A DNA stretch of 64,000 bases from a bacterium (GCA_905221125.1 CAJNBY010000005.1:1-64000), one strand, 5' to 3'; positions 1 to 10,755 are shown, numbered from the stretch's first letter. Notes: generated by a model from the sequence alone, not told the origin. Numbers and translations: made by a program.

Positions 1-34
1 CATCAAAAAAGAAAGGACGAAATTCGTCCTTTCT
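1..34 (-). terminator. Rho-independent terminator of the giant adhesin gene
   Basis: On the minus strand a 9-bp stem (GAAAGGACG / CGTCCTTTC, loop of five) is followed by a T-rich run ending in six Ts. It lies just after the stop codon of the adhesin. Confidence 0.8.
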
Positions 35-147
35 CGATCTTAGCTTTTCTTCAACCCACTACAGTTGACAAAGAGCCATAAATCATTCGATTCATCAGCT
101 TTAAGGATAATCTGTTCATTGCAAACAAATCATGTCAATTAGAAAGC

Positions 148-3100
148 TTAGTCTTCTTTCTTCTTGCGAGCTACAAGACCAAATCCGCTCAATACTCCGA
201 GAAGTCCAAGTGCTGCTAGGCTAGCATTGTCTTCTGTACCAGTATTTGGCAATTCACGTTTAGCTTCAACTTCTTTAGATACTGTAGCTTGTGCTTCTTG
301 TACTGATTGCTCTGAAGTTACAGGCACTTCTGGTTTAGCTGGCTGTTCAGGCATTGCTGGAGTTGCTGGCTCTACCGGTTGTACTGGTGTTTGAGATTGA
401 ATCTTACGGTAAACATTGCGAACATTTCCATTAGCATCTGTTTCTGTACGAACCAACTCATAACCTTCTAATGATTTACGTGGATGTGAACCATCTTCAT
501 TCGGAATAATCAATTCACCATTTTCATCTACATAAGTTGTCAATACTTTGTATTCAAATGGAATAGGTGTTGGTGTTGGTACCACAACTTTTTCGTAAAC
601 ATGCTCGATATCTCCATTTGGAAGTTTCTTAGTTGTTACGAATTTGTATCCTGGGATATCTTTCTTAGGTTGGCTACCTTCTTCACTTGGTGAAACTGGC
701 TTACCACTTTCATCTACGAATGATGTAGTTGTTTTAACTACCTTACGGTAAACGTGAGTTACATTACCATCTTTATCCGTTGTAGTCTTAACAAACTCAT
801 ATTCTGGGATATCTTTCTTAGGTTGGCTACCTTCTTCACTTGGTGAAACCGGCTTACCACTTTCATCTACAAATGATGTAGTTGTTTTAACTTTTTCGTA
901 GACGTGTTCTGTGTCTCCATTTGGAAGTTTCTTAGTTTCTACAAATTTGTATCCTGAGATAGATTTAGCTGGTTTTTCTCCTTCTTCTGTCGATTCCACA
1001 GGGTTATTGTCTTTATCAACAGTAATGAGATTACCTTCTTTATCCTTGAATGAAGTTGTGACTTTTTCGTAGACGTGTTCTGTATCACCATTTGGTAATT
1101 TCTTCGTTTCAACGAAGCGGTAGCCTGGAATATCTTTCTTGGGCTGTTCTCCGTCTTCTGTTGGATTTCCTGGAATTTCATTTCCTTCTTTATCCTTGAA
1201 TGAAGTCGTTACTTGTTCGTAGATATGTTCAATGTCTCCATTTGGATGTGTTGTTGTTTCTACGAATCGGTATCCTGGAATGTCTTTCTTCGGTTGTTCG
1301 CCTTCCTCTTCTGGATTATTTGGAATTGAGTGTCCTGCTTTATCCGTATAGATAGTTTTCACTTTTTCATAGACATGCTCTGTATCACCATTTGGAAGTT
1401 TCTTAGTTCCTACTACTTTGTATCCTGGAATGTTCTTAGGATCTTTTGTTCCTTCTTCCGTAGTTGTTCCTGGAATTGGGTTACCTTCTTTATCTACGTG
1501 TTTAGTTGTTACTGGTTCGTAGATGTGTTTCGTATTTCCTTTTCCATCTGTTTCAGTCTTAACGACTTTGTATCCTGGAATTGTTTCTGATGGGTTCTTA
1601 CCATCTTTAGATGGGATTAATTCTGTTTCTTTGCCATCTTTTCCTACGACTACAAATTTAGTTTCAGGACGTACCGTTGGTGTGTATGTTGCAGAAATTG
1701 TTCTGCCGTTCTTATCTTTACGTACAACTTCAACTGGAGTAGCTGTTCCTACGAAGTTTTCCTCTGGAGTGAAGGTTACTTTACCAGTTTCATCAATTGT
1801 GTAAGTTCCTTCTCCTGGAATTGTCTTAGTCGTTGTTCCATCAGAGAATGTTGGAGCTACTGTTGTATCCACATCCCCTTTGAATACTGGAGTATTCGAT
1901 TGAGGTTTTCCTTTAGCATCTTCAGATACTACGTTTTCAGTAGTTGTTTTACCTAATACGGTTGGAGTGTAAGTAGCTGTTACTGGTGTTCCGTTTTCGT
2001 CAACACGTTTAACTGTTACACCACTTGCTTTTCCTACGAAGTTTGGTTCTGGAGTAAAGGTTACTTTACCTTCTTTATCAATTGTGTAAGTTCCTTCTCC
2101 TGGTACGACTACTTTACCTTCTGGATCTGCTCCTTCAAGAGTTGGGGCTACTGTTTTATCAATTAGTACAACCACTGTTTTACCATTCACTTTAGTAGTT
2201 CCTGGTGTAAATACTGGTGTTTCAGATTGTTTTTGACCTTTATCACCAATTGATGTTACGTCTTTAGAACTTGGAGTTACTGGTAATACAACTGGAGTGT
2301 ACTTAGCTGTTACTGGTGTACCGTTTTTATCTTCACGTTTAACTGTTACACCTGTTGCTTGACCTGTGAAATCTTTATTAGGAACAAATGTTACTGTTCC
2401 TTCTGGAGAAACTGTGTAAGTTCCTTCTCCATCAATTGTTACAGAATCAACTGGGTCACCTGTTTTCGGATCCACTAATTTCGCTGGTTTATCTGATAAT
2501 TCTACAGATTTTTCAACACCGTTCACAGTTGCTTTACCTGGTGTAAATACTGGTGTTCCTGTTTGAGTAGCGCCTTGAGCGTCTGTTGTTACAACATCTT
2601 TTCCTGTTGGCGTTACTGGTTTAACCGTTGGTGTGTATTTAGCAGTTACTTCTGTTCCGTTTTTATCCGCACGTTTCACCGTTACTCCGCTAGCTTTACC
2701 TGTGAAGTTTGGTTCTGGTGTAAATGTTACAACACCATTTTCGTCTACCGTATACGTTCCTTCGTTAGGCACTACTACTTTACCTTCTTCATCAGCACCT
2801 ACTAATGTTGGTTTCACTGCTGGATCAATATCAATCGTAACTTCTTCCCCATTAACAGTTGTTTTACCTGGTGTAAACACAGGAGTTCCTGTTTGTTTTG
2901 CACCTTGAACATCTTCAGAAATAGCATCATCAGATGTCGGCGTTACTGGTTTAACGGTAGGTGTGTATTTAGCTGTCGCTGGAGTTCCATTTGTATCTAC
3001 ACGACGCACTTCAACACCTTCCGCTTTACCTGTGAAGTTTGGTTCTGGTGTGAATATCACAGTTCCATCTTCCGCTACTGTATACGTTCCTTCTCCTGGT

Positions 3101-6100
3101 ATCGTTACTGATTTTTCATCCGTTGGTTGACCAGTTTCTGGATCGATTAATTTGGCTGGTACTGTTGGATCGATTGGAGCTTTCGTATGTCCTTCAGTAA
3201 ATGTAGGAGTTCCTGTTTGCTCTTTCCCTTGTGCGCCTTCTGATACTGCTGGTTTTGCAGTTGGTTTAACCGGCGTGATATTTGGTGTGTACGTTGTTGT
3301 TACAGCTGTTCCATTTGTATCTTTTGCTTGAACGGTTACTGGTTTAACTTCTCCAGTGTAAGATTTATCTGTTGGTGTAAATACTGCGACTGGATCTTTA
3401 CCATCTTCTTTAACAAGAGTGTAGGTACCTACTACATCACCTGCTGGATTTTTCGCTGGAACTGAGTCTACTGCTTGTCCATTTTCATCCAGTAATGTGT
3501 AAGTTGTTGGATCAATGGCTACTGTTTCTTCTGATTTCACTTTCGTCATTGGATCTTCAACTTCAACTGTTCCACCTTTGAATGTAACAGAATGGCTTTG
3601 AGTTTGACCTTGAATATCAGAAGTTACAGCTGGTTTTGCAGTTGGTTTTGTACCGATTACTACCGCTGTGTATTTACCAAGTGCTGGAGTACCATTTAAG
3701 TCAACACGTTTAACAGTAAGCTCTGTTCCTTTACCTACGAATCCTGGGACTGGAGTAAATGTCACAGTTCCATTTTCTGAAACTTCATAAGTTCCTTCAC
3801 CATCAATTGTGACAGTTGTTGCTTCTTGACCTGTATTAGGATCAATTAATTTCGCTGGTTTCGTTTCATCGATATCAACCGTTTTTTCAACACCGTTTAC
3901 TTCTGCTTTACCACCAACGAAGTTTGGTTTACCACTTTGTACTTTACCTTGAACACCTGCAGTCAATACTTCTGTACCTTCTGGAGTTGCTGGTTTAACA
4001 ACTGCTGTATATTCTGCAGTTACTTTTGTTCCATTGGCATCTTGACGGACAACTGTTAATGTTTGCCCCTTACCTTTGAATTGTTTATCTGGAGTAAAGT
4101 GGACTGTCCCATCTACATCTACAGTATAAGTCCCTTCACCTGGAATTGTTACACTCGTTACTTCTTGACCTGTATTAGGGTCTTTTAATTTAGCTGGTGT
4201 ATTGTCATCCATTGGTACTTCTACTTCTTTACCATTGATAGTTGTCTTACCAGGTTTGAATTGTGGTTTACCACTTTGAGGTGAACCTTGAATATCTTCT
4301 GTAAATGTATTAATTCCTTCTGGAGTTACAGGTTTAACAGTTGGCGTGTAAGTAGCTGATGTTGGTGTACCATTTGCATCTTTTGCTTGAACTCTTACTG
4401 GTACTGGTGTCCCTACAAAGTCTTTATTAGGCGTGAATGTCACTTTACCTGTTGTTGGTTCGATAGTATATGTACCAACTGTGTTTCCTTTAGCATCTTT
4501 TGCTGGCATTGTTGGTTCATCAATCGTATTACCAGTTTCTGGATCTACTAATTTAGCAGGTTGAGTCGCATCAATCTTCATCGGGATTTTATCATCACCT
4601 GGTGTAAATGTTGGCGTACCTTCTTGAGGTTGTCCTTGTACACCTTCAGTTGTCGCTGGAGTTCCTGATGGAGATACTGGCGTAATATTTGGAGTGTAGG
4701 TTGTTGTTACAGCTGTTCCATTTGTATCTTTCGCCTGAATAGTAACTGATTCAACTTCCCCCGCATATGTTTTATCCGTTGGTGTAAAGACTGCCGTTGG
4801 TTTGCCGTCTACCACTTTCAATGTATAAGTACCAATCACATCTCCTGCTGGATTTTTAGCTGGTACTGATTCTACTGGATTTCCAGTTTCATCTAACAAT
4901 TTGAATGAATCTGTGTCGATTGGAACTTCTTTTTCAACACCGTTGATAGTTGTTTTACCAGGTTTGAATGTTACTTCTTTAGATTGTTCAACCCCTTGTA
5001 CGTCTGTTGTATCAGCTGGTGAAGCACTTGGTGTTACCCCTACGATATTTGGAGTATAAGTTGTTTTAACAGTTGTTCCATTTTCATCTTCAGCTTGAAC
5101 ATTCGCTGGTACAACTTTACCTTTGTACGCTTTATTGGTTGGTTTAAATGTTACTGTGTTTGTCGCTGGGTCAATTGTGTATTCCCCAACTTTGTTTCCA
5201 TTTTCATCTTCAGCATCTACTGGAGTACCTGCTGCAACTTTGTTTCCTTGTTTATCAAGAAGAACTGCTGAGTTTTCTTTAATTGCTACAGATTTTTCAG
5301 TACCTTCAATCGTTGCTTTACCAGGTGCAAATGCTACGACTCCTGATTGTACTTGACCTTGAATGTTTGAAGAATCTGCTGGAGTTGCTGTTGGTTTCAC
5401 TCCTACGATTGATGGAGTGTATTTAGTTTCAACTTTAGTTCCGTTGTTATCTTCTGCTTGAACTTTTGCAGGTACTACTGGTCCTACATAAGTTTTATCT
5501 GTTGGTGTGAAGGTTACAACACCTGTTGTCGCATCCACAGTGTATTCCCCAACTTTGTTTCCATCATTATCTAATGCTGGTACTGCTCCTTGAGCTTCTG
5601 TTCCATCAGCATTTAATAATTTTACCGAACCTGTCTTAATAGGCACTTCCGCATTACCTGCTGTGAATGTAGGTGTTCCTGTTTGAGTTTCACCTTGGAT
5701 TCCTGTTGAAGTTGCTGGATTTGCTGTTGGTTTTACTGCTGTAACTTCTGGTGTGTAAGTTGTTGTCGCTGTTGAAGTTGCTTCAGCTCCTGTTTTATCA
5801 ACTCCGACTGGTGCTGTTAATGACACACCAATTCCTGTAGCTTTACCTGTGAATGTTGGAAGTGGTTGGAATGTTACTTCACCTGTTGCTGGGTTAATTG
5901 TATAAGTTCCTTCATTTTCCACAGTTACAGAAGCTTCATCTGTTGGTTTACCAGTTTTTGGATCTACCAGTTTAGCTGGGTGTGTTGCACTTGGTGTAAT
6001 AACCGCTTCGTTATCTTTACCTGCATCAGTTTTGAATACTGGAGTTTCTTTTTGAGCTTTACCTTGAACATCGATAGAAGTTTTTGGCTCTGCAGTGATT

Positions 6101-9015
6101 TCTCTTGGAGTTACATTAGGAATGTAAACAGCATCCATAGTTTTTGTATCACCTGCTGAGTGACCACCATTATTAACATTTTCAAGTCCATGTTGTTCTG
6201 TTAAAGCAGTCCATCCAGTTGATTGACCATTAGCATCTACAGCACGGAGTACAATACCGTCAGCTTTACCAATGAAGCTCGCTTCTGGAGTGAATGTTAC
6301 ACCTGTATCCGTTACTTCATAAGTACCTTGACCTTCTTTAGTGAAAGTCTTAGTTAATGAACCGTCAGGATTAACGATCATGACACCTTCAGTTTGAACT
6401 TTTTTAGTTGTGTCTAGATTAATTGAGTTACGTTGTTCAGAGTAGTTTACTTTACCGTATGCGTTGAATGTAGTTTTTCCGTTGTTAGATCCTAATTCAT
6501 TTGCATCTGCTTCTACACGGTTAATAAATTCGATGCCAATATTTTGTTTTTCACCTTGTTTACCAGTAGTTTCTTCTTTATCACCACGTGGTGGAAGAGC
6601 TACTTGGATTTGGTTATCTTCTACTTCCCCAGAATAGGCAATGCCTATTGGTTTTTCTATTTGGCTCTCATCTGTTGCAATACGAACACGGAAGTTCACC
6701 GCTTCTTTTGTTGTATCGATAATTTGAGTATTTTTAAATTTAAGTGTTACTTTTTGATTGTTTTCAGTAACTTTTACAATTTCTGAAGCTTCACCTTCAT
6801 CAAATTTCCCATTTTGGTTAAAATCAATAAATCCACGTACATAAGCTGGGTCTGGTGTATTAGTATAATTTTCATTACCATTTACAGATGCTGTAATATT
6901 TACTTCATAAGTATTATCTGCAGCTTTTACTAATTTAACTTCTGGTTCTCCAGTATCTATATTATCATGCACATCTTTTGCATCGATTAATTGTTTAACG
7001 CCTTCGTCACCAATATCAGATTGATCATCTGAACCAATTCCTCGAACACGTTTACCTGATACAGAGTCGATGTCTGCTTTCACTGTTCCTAAGTATGGTT
7101 GTTGAATTTGTCGAATCTCTTTTGTTGTCCAGTCTACTGTTCGCGTTCTTAAAAAGTGCTCTGCAGCTCCATAAGATTCTGGTAAATCACCAAAGTCTGA
7201 GAATTTAATACCAATCATTGAAGATTGAGCACCAGAGGTCATAATGTAGAATCCTATTTCAGATACATTAGCTGATGATACGATTGGTGTCGCCTTATCA
7301 GTATCGTTGATATAAGGTCCAAAAACTTGAGATCCTAGACCTGCTGTTGCTGAGTCAGGTGTGATAAATTGTTTCGCTTTAATCGCAGCAATTACTTCTG
7401 GTGAAAGCCATGATTCTACTCCCTTCATACTAGCAAAACCATTAAATATAGTACCCGGTTGATACGCATTAGCTTTACCTGTTTTACCTACGATTCCAGC
7501 TAGTTCCCATGGTGTACCGTTAGTCGTATAAACCTCTACCTCATTACGTACTTGTTGTTCCCCAGATGTCATCACAACCCCTGGTTGTACTTTTTTACCG
7601 TTGTATTCAGCTTCTACGTCAAATACTACCCCTGCAACTGTTCCGTTTTTCGGCTTTCCTTCATCATTTGTTCCTGAAAGGGTAGTTTTAGCTGTTGTCC
7701 CTGTGTCAATCCCTGTAGATTTAACCTCAGTCCATTTATTTTGAGCTGCTGCCCCAATACCACTTCCACCATTAGCTGTGTTAAAGGCATTTTCAGCATC
7801 AGCGCTATAAGAATTTTCATATGCAGTACCAGCCACACGATTCTTATAAATCTCTGTTGAGTGGAATGGTTTAAGAGATTTAACAGTTAATTTTACTATA
7901 TATCCAGGAATTAATTCTTTTTCATAGTGTGAACCAACTTGAAGTTGTCCATTTGCTTTTAAGTTTGTCCAGGCTGTTTGGTCAGCCAAGTCAATCCATT
8001 GGATTTGGTCATTTAATTTCGCGATTTCTGAAGCTTTTGTTTTTACTTTAACATCAGCTAATGAGCTATATCCATGATCTGCTAACCATTTTTCACCTGC
8101 TTCTGTAGATGAGTCTTTTAGAGGAGTTGTTTGAGCATCTGCCAAGTTTACTGCGAACTTACCATCACGGCCAATTCCTGCATTTTTCAATTCATTGTAA
8201 ACTGCAAGGATTGATTCGTTGAGGCGTTCCAATTGAGCATCTACTTGCTCCTTAGTTACACTCTTGTCAGCTAAAAGAGCCTTTGTTTCAGCAAGAACGG
8301 CTTGGTTTTTAGCGACCGCTGCTGCAACTGCTGCCTTGTTTTCTTCTTTCACATCTGCCTTAGCAAGCTCAGTATCAGCTAATTTGTTTGTTACATCTGC
8401 TTCTGATGAAGCTTTGTCAAGCGATGATTTAGCTTCTGAAAGAGCTTTTTCAGTTGGAGTTGCTTTCTTTTCAGCTTCAGCTTTTGCAGCTTCTTTTTCA
8501 GCTGCTTGTTTCTTATCGAAACCAGCAGTATTTGACTCAGTTACAACTGTGCTCAAAGCTGATACAGTTTCTGCTTGGGCATCTAGATCTGCTTGACTAG
8601 CATCTGCTTTTACAAGAGTTGCTTTAGCTGTTGCCAACACTTCCTTAGCTGAGCTTACTACTGTAGCATCTGCGTATTTAGCAGTTGAAAGTTTAGACTC
8701 CAAAGTAGCAATACTTGCTTCAAGGATAGCCTTATTTACTTTCTTAGTTTCTTCTGCTTTTACTTCAGGTTTTGCTTCTGTAGCCTTTTCAGTTTCTACT
8801 GTTTCAGCTTTTTCTTTCTCCTTATCATCTTGACTAGGAGCAGCTGCTGAAATAGTTGTTTCAGCTGATTGTACTTCAGTCGCTGAAACCGCACCGTTAC
8901 CTAAGAACATCAAACCAGCCGCAATTGCTACTGATGCTGCTCCAAAACTATATTTACGAATACCATAACGAATGTATTTCTCCGTTCGAAAATCTTGTTG
9001 TTGCTTGCCTTTCAT
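148..9015 (-). CDS. Giant CshA-like LPXTG-anchored fibrillar adhesin
   Basis: Predicted cell-wall-anchored surface fibril of about 2955 residues. The ATG at 9015 is chosen because AAGGAGG precedes it; the longer frame opens with a TTG inside that ribosome-binding site. Residues 17-45 form a YSIRK-type signal peptide (core YSFGAASV). Residues 45-290 are Ala/Glu/Lys-rich and probably helical. A non-repetitive region to about residue 950 includes an EF-hand-like segment (DFNQNGKFDEGE) and a GEVED motif, as in CshA. Then come 13 repeats of about 90-100 residues, each opening with a QGxxQ motif and ending in TYTP-type sequence: the CshA fibril repeat. About eight shorter repeats follow (core LPNGDTEHVYEKV). 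The end is LPNTG at about 2922, a hydrophobic segment and RKKKED, a sortase signal. CshA of S. gordonii binds fibronectin through its N-terminal region; the same ligand here is inference. Confidence 0.93.
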   Translation of the reverse strand: MKGKQQQDFRTEKYIRYGIRKYSFGAASVAIAAGLMFLGNGAVSATEVQSAETTISAAAPSQDDKEKEKAETVETEKATEAKPEVKAEETKKVNKAILEASIATLESKLSTAKYADATVVSSAKEVLATAKATLVKADASQADLDAQAETVSALSTVVTESNTAGFDKKQAAEKEAAKAEAEKKATPTEKALSEAKSSLDKASSEADVTNKLADTELAKADVKEENKAAVAAAVAKNQAVLAETKALLADKSVTKEQVDAQLERLNESILAVYNELKNAGIGRDGKFAVNLADAQTTPLKDSSTEAGEKWLADHGYSSLADVKVKTKASEIAKLNDQIQWIDLADQTAWTNLKANGQLQVGSHYEKELIPGYIVKLTVKSLKPFHSTEIYKNRVAGTAYENSYSADAENAFNTANGGSGIGAAAQNKWTEVKSTGIDTGTTAKTTLSGTNDEGKPKNGTVAGVVFDVEAEYNGKKVQPGVVMTSGEQQVRNEVEVYTTNGTPWELAGIVGKTGKANAYQPGTIFNGFASMKGVESWLSPEVIAAIKAKQFITPDSATAGLGSQVFGPYINDTDKATPIVSSANVSEIGFYIMTSGAQSSMIGIKFSDFGDLPESYGAAEHFLRTRTVDWTTKEIRQIQQPYLGTVKADIDSVSGKRVRGIGSDDQSDIGDEGVKQLIDAKDVHDNIDTGEPEVKLVKAADNTYEVNITASVNGNENYTNTPDPAYVRGFIDFNQNGKFDEGEASEIVKVTENNQKVTLKFKNTQIIDTTKEAVNFRVRIATDESQIEKPIGIAYSGEVEDNQIQVALPPRGDKEETTGKQGEKQNIGIEFINRVEADANELGSNNGKTTFNAYGKVNYSEQRNSINLDTTKKVQTEGVMIVNPDGSLTKTFTKEGQGTYEVTDTGVTFTPEASFIGKADGIVLRAVDANGQSTGWTALTEQHGLENVNNGGHSAGDTKTMDAVYIPNVTPREITAEPKTSIDVQGKAQKETPVFKTDAGKDNEAVITPSATHPAKLVDPKTGKPTDEASVTVENEGTYTINPATGEVTFQPLPTFTGKATGIGVSLTAPVGVDKTGAEATSTATTTYTPEVTAVKPTANPATSTGIQGETQTGTPTFTAGNAEVPIKTGSVKLLNADGTEAQGAVPALDNDGNKVGEYTVDATTGVVTFTPTDKTYVGPVVPAKVQAEDNNGTKVETKYTPSIVGVKPTATPADSSNIQGQVQSGVVAFAPGKATIEGTEKSVAIKENSAVLLDKQGNKVAAGTPVDAEDENGNKVGEYTIDPATNTVTFKPTNKAYKGKVVPANVQAEDENGTTVKTTYTPNIVGVTPSASPADTTDVQGVEQSKEVTFKPGKTTINGVEKEVPIDTDSFKLLDETGNPVESVPAKNPAGDVIGTYTLKVVDGKPTAVFTPTDKTYAGEVESVTIQAKDTNGTAVTTTYTPNITPVSPSGTPATTEGVQGQPQEGTPTFTPGDDKIPMKIDATQPAKLVDPETGNTIDEPTMPAKDAKGNTVGTYTIEPTTGKVTFTPNKDFVGTPVPVRVQAKDANGTPTSATYTPTVKPVTPEGINTFTEDIQGSPQSGKPQFKPGKTTINGKEVEVPMDDNTPAKLKDPNTGQEVTSVTIPGEGTYTVDVDGTVHFTPDKQFKGKGQTLTVVRQDANGTKVTAEYTAVVKPATPEGTEVLTAGVQGKVQSGKPNFVGGKAEVNGVEKTVDIDETKPAKLIDPNTGQEATTVTIDGEGTYEVSENGTVTFTPVPGFVGKGTELTVKRVDLNGTPALGKYTAVVIGTKPTAKPAVTSDIQGQTQSHSVTFKGGTVEVEDPMTKVKSEETVAIDPTTYTLLDENGQAVDSVPAKNPAGDVVGTYTLVKEDGKDPVAVFTPTDKSYTGEVKPVTVQAKDTNGTAVTTTYTPNITPVKPTAKPAVSEGAQGKEQTGTPTFTEGHTKAPIDPTVPAKLIDPETGQPTDEKSVTIPGEGTYTVAEDGTVIFTPEPNFTGKAEGVEVRRVDTNGTPATAKYTPTVKPVTPTSDDAISEDVQGAKQTGTPVFTPGKTTVNGEEVTIDIDPAVKPTLVGADEEGKVVVPNEGTYTVDENGVVTFTPEPNFTGKASGVTVKRADKNGTEVTAKYTPTVKPVTPTGKDVVTTDAQGATQTGTPVFTPGKATVNGVEKSVELSDKPAKLVDPKTGDPVDSVTIDGEGTYTVSPEGTVTFVPNKDFTGQATGVTVKREDKNGTPVTAKYTPVVLPVTPSSKDVTSIGDKGQKQSETPVFTPGTTKVNGKTVVVLIDKTVAPTLEGADPEGKVVVPGEGTYTIDKEGKVTFTPEPNFVGKASGVTVKRVDENGTPVTATYTPTVLGKTTTENVVSEDAKGKPQSNTPVFKGDVDTTVAPTFSDGTTTKTIPGEGTYTIDETGKVTFTPEENFVGTATPVEVVRKDKNGRTISATYTPTVRPETKFVVVGKDGKETELIPSKDGKNPSETIPGYKVVKTETDGKGNTKHIYEPVTTKHVDKEGNPIPGTTTEEGTKDPKNIPGYKVVGTKKLPNGDTEHVYEKVKTIYTDKAGHSIPNNPEEEGEQPKKDIPGYRFVETTTHPNGDIEHIYEQVTTSFKDKEGNEIPGNPTEDGEQPKKDIPGYRFVETKKLPNGDTEHVYEKVTTSFKDKEGNLITVDKDNNPVESTEEGEKPAKSISGYKFVETKKLPNGDTEHVYEKVKTTTSFVDESGKPVSPSEEGSQPKKDIPEYEFVKTTTDKDGNVTHVYRKVVKTTTSFVDESGKPVSPSEEGSQPKKDIPGYKFVTTKKLPNGDIEHVYEKVVVPTPTPIPFEYKVLTTYVDENGELIIPNEDGSHPRKSLEGYELVRTETDANGNVRNVYRKIQSQTPVQPVEPATPAMPEQPAKPEVPVTSEQSVQEAQATVSKEVEAKRELPNTGTEDNASLAALGLLGVLSGFGLVARKKKED

Positions 9016-9082
9016 ATAGACTAACAACCTCCTTCAATGTATATTTTTTATGTTGATTTATAATGTTTAGACAAATAAAAAG

Positions 9083-9092
9083 CCCCCCCCCC
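9083..9092. repeat. Homopolymeric G10 tract (minus strand) in the adhesin leader
   Basis: Ten consecutive Cs on the plus strand, read as ten Gs in the adhesin mRNA leader. The tract lies between the predicted transcription start near 9159 and the ATG at 9015. Such tracts slip during replication in other bacteria, so variable expression is possible; that is inference. Confidence 0.85.
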
Positions 9093-9165
9093 TTAAATAT
9101 TTTAGCAATATTAAAGGTATAACATTTTGAGTGGGAAAAGCTCAATAATTTTCAACATCTATTAA

Positions 9166-9194
9166 ATTATAACACTATAAATTTTTTAAAACAA
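9166..9194 (-). promoter_or_regulatory. Promoter of the giant adhesin gene
   Basis: Minus strand: -35 TTGTTT (9189-9194), 17-nt spacer, extended -10 TGTTATAAT with the hexamer at 9166-9171. The predicted start near 9159 gives a leader of about 145 nt. Confidence 0.75.
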
Positions 9195-9195
9195 G

Positions 9196-9975
9196 TTTAA
9201 TGACTCAAAACAATTACTTTTATAGATAAAAACATTCTGATATTTTTAAAATTAAACCTGAAAAAATCACACCTTCATACAATTTACAAACTTTTATTTA
9301 AAACATGATTTATTCGTTCCGTATTTTATTCCAAACATAAGGGCTTGAGCTAAATCAATAAACAGTTCAAAAATAAAGTTCGGATTTTTTATCTTTCCAT
9401 CCAATTAATCATATAGATAATAACATTATATAATTTCATGGTGATGTAAATCATTCTGATATGAAGTCCTACAAAATTTCATTGTTTTTTATAATTATAT
9501 ATAAAATGTATAAGATAGCTAGTTCAAAAAGTATCTTTTAATTTGATAAACACTTCAAGATCCAAATCTATATAATCACAAACCATTTATTGATAATCAA
9601 GGAAAGTCAAATAACAAATTAAGAAACGAGTAGCAAACTACTTAAACTAGTGAACTAAGATTACAGTTAAAACATCTAATACTCTTCGAAAATCTCTTCA
9701 AACTGCGTCAACATCGCCTTGCCGTATGTATGGTTACTGACTTCGTCAGTTCTATCTGCAACCTCAAAGCTGTACTTTGAGCAGCTTGCGGCTAGTTTCC
9801 TAGTTTACTTTTTGATTTTCATTGAGTATAAAATCAATCTCATATCTTTAACAAGTAAAAAGTGTACTATAGTAGATTGAAGTCAGACTAGTACAATACA
9901 ACTTCTAAAGCATTGTTAAAAAACTTAATGTACTTTTCCAGAATCCATCTATCATAATGACTAGTTTTATCAATC
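9196..9975. other. AT-rich non-coding stretch
   Basis: No credible gene on either strand. It contains the BOX element at 9679-9830 and a short inverted repeat (TGTACTA at 9863-9869 with TAGTACA at 9889-9895) that may be an old mobile-element end. The part from 9196 to 9678 is very AT-rich; apart from that I see nothing in it. Confidence 0.6.
9679..9830 (+). repeat. BOX element (boxA-boxB-boxC, one boxB)
   Basis: Starts ATACTCTTCGAAAATCTC (boxA, containing a variant of the BOXA1R primer complement), then one boxB centred on ACTTCGTCAGT, and ends with boxC (TTGATTTTCATTGAGTATA). BOX elements are typical of S. pneumoniae and close relatives. Confidence 0.9.
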
Positions 9976-9999
9976 AAAAAACGAGCACTTTCGTACTCG
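9976..9999 (-). terminator. Terminator of the rplK-rplA operon
   Basis: Minus strand: 7-bp stem CGAGTAC / GTGCTCG (one G-T pair) with a GAAA tetraloop and six Ts, about 20 nt after the rplA stop. Confidence 0.85.
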
Positions 10000-10020
10000 C
10001 CTTTGTTTATAAACTACTGA

Positions 10021-10710
10021 TTAAAGTGAGTTTACGTCAACTTTGATACCAACACCTTGAGTAGTTGTGATAGTCAAGTTTGTTACGTAAGTTCCTTTAG
10101 CTGTAGCTGGTTTTGCTTTTTGGATTGTTTCGTTGAAAGCTTTAAAGTTTTCAACCAATTTTTCAGCTTCAAATGATACTTTACCGATGATTGCTTGAAC
10201 GTTACCTGCACGGTCAGCACGGTAAGTGATTTTACCACCTTTAGACTCTTCAACTGCTTTAGCAACATCCATTGTTACAGTACCAGTTTTAGGGTTTGGC
10301 ATCAAGTTACGTGGTCCAAGGACACGTCCAAGACGTCCAACAAGAGCCATCATGTCAGGCGTAGCGATAACTACGTCGAAGTCCAACCAACCGTCGTTGA
10401 TTTTAGCAACAAGGTCATCTTCACCAACAAAGTCTGCACCAGCAGCTTTTGCTTCTTCAGCTTTCGCACCACGTGCAAAAACAAGAACGCGTGAAGTTTT
10501 ACCAGTACCGTTTGGCAATACCATTGCTCCACGGATTTGTTGGTCAGCTTTTTTAACGTCGATGTTCAAGTTGTAAGCAACTTCTACAGTTGCGTCAAAT
10601 TTTGCAAAGTTAGTTTCTTTTGCAAGTGCTACAGCCTCTTCTACGCTGTATGCTTTTGTGCTGTCGATTTTCTCAAGAGCAGCACGAAGTTGTTTGCTTT
10701 TTTTAGCCAT
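10021..10710 (-). CDS. rplA: 50S ribosomal protein L1
   Basis: L1, 229 residues, the normal length. It binds 23S rRNA at the mobile L1 stalk near the E site. The protein begins [16 protein letters not shown] and carries the family core [20 protein letters not shown] around residue 125. A good site (AAGGAG) precedes the ATG. It is the second gene of the rplK-rplA operon, 97 nt after rplK and followed by a terminator. L1 is a known autogenous translational repressor of this operon in other bacteria. The gap upstream carries a GTGGGAGATGAAAATC motif nearly identical to one in the rplK leader, consistent with such control. Confidence 0.98.
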
Positions 10711-10739
10711 TTTCTATTCTCCTTGTAAGTGGTTCAATC

Positions 10740-10755
10740 GATTTTCATCTCCCAC
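10740..10755 (-). promoter_or_regulatory. Putative second L1-binding motif (rplK-rplA gap)
   Basis: The mRNA-sense motif GTGGGAGATGAAAATC matches 14 of 16 bases of the motif in the rplK leader. It also shares GTGGGAG with the L1 site of 23S rRNA. L1 binding here is inferred. Confidence 0.5.

Noticed and set aside
9863..9895. Insertion-sequence end or RUP element
   Set aside because: Only a 7-bp inverted repeat is visible, with no transposase remnant, so I cannot support a named element.
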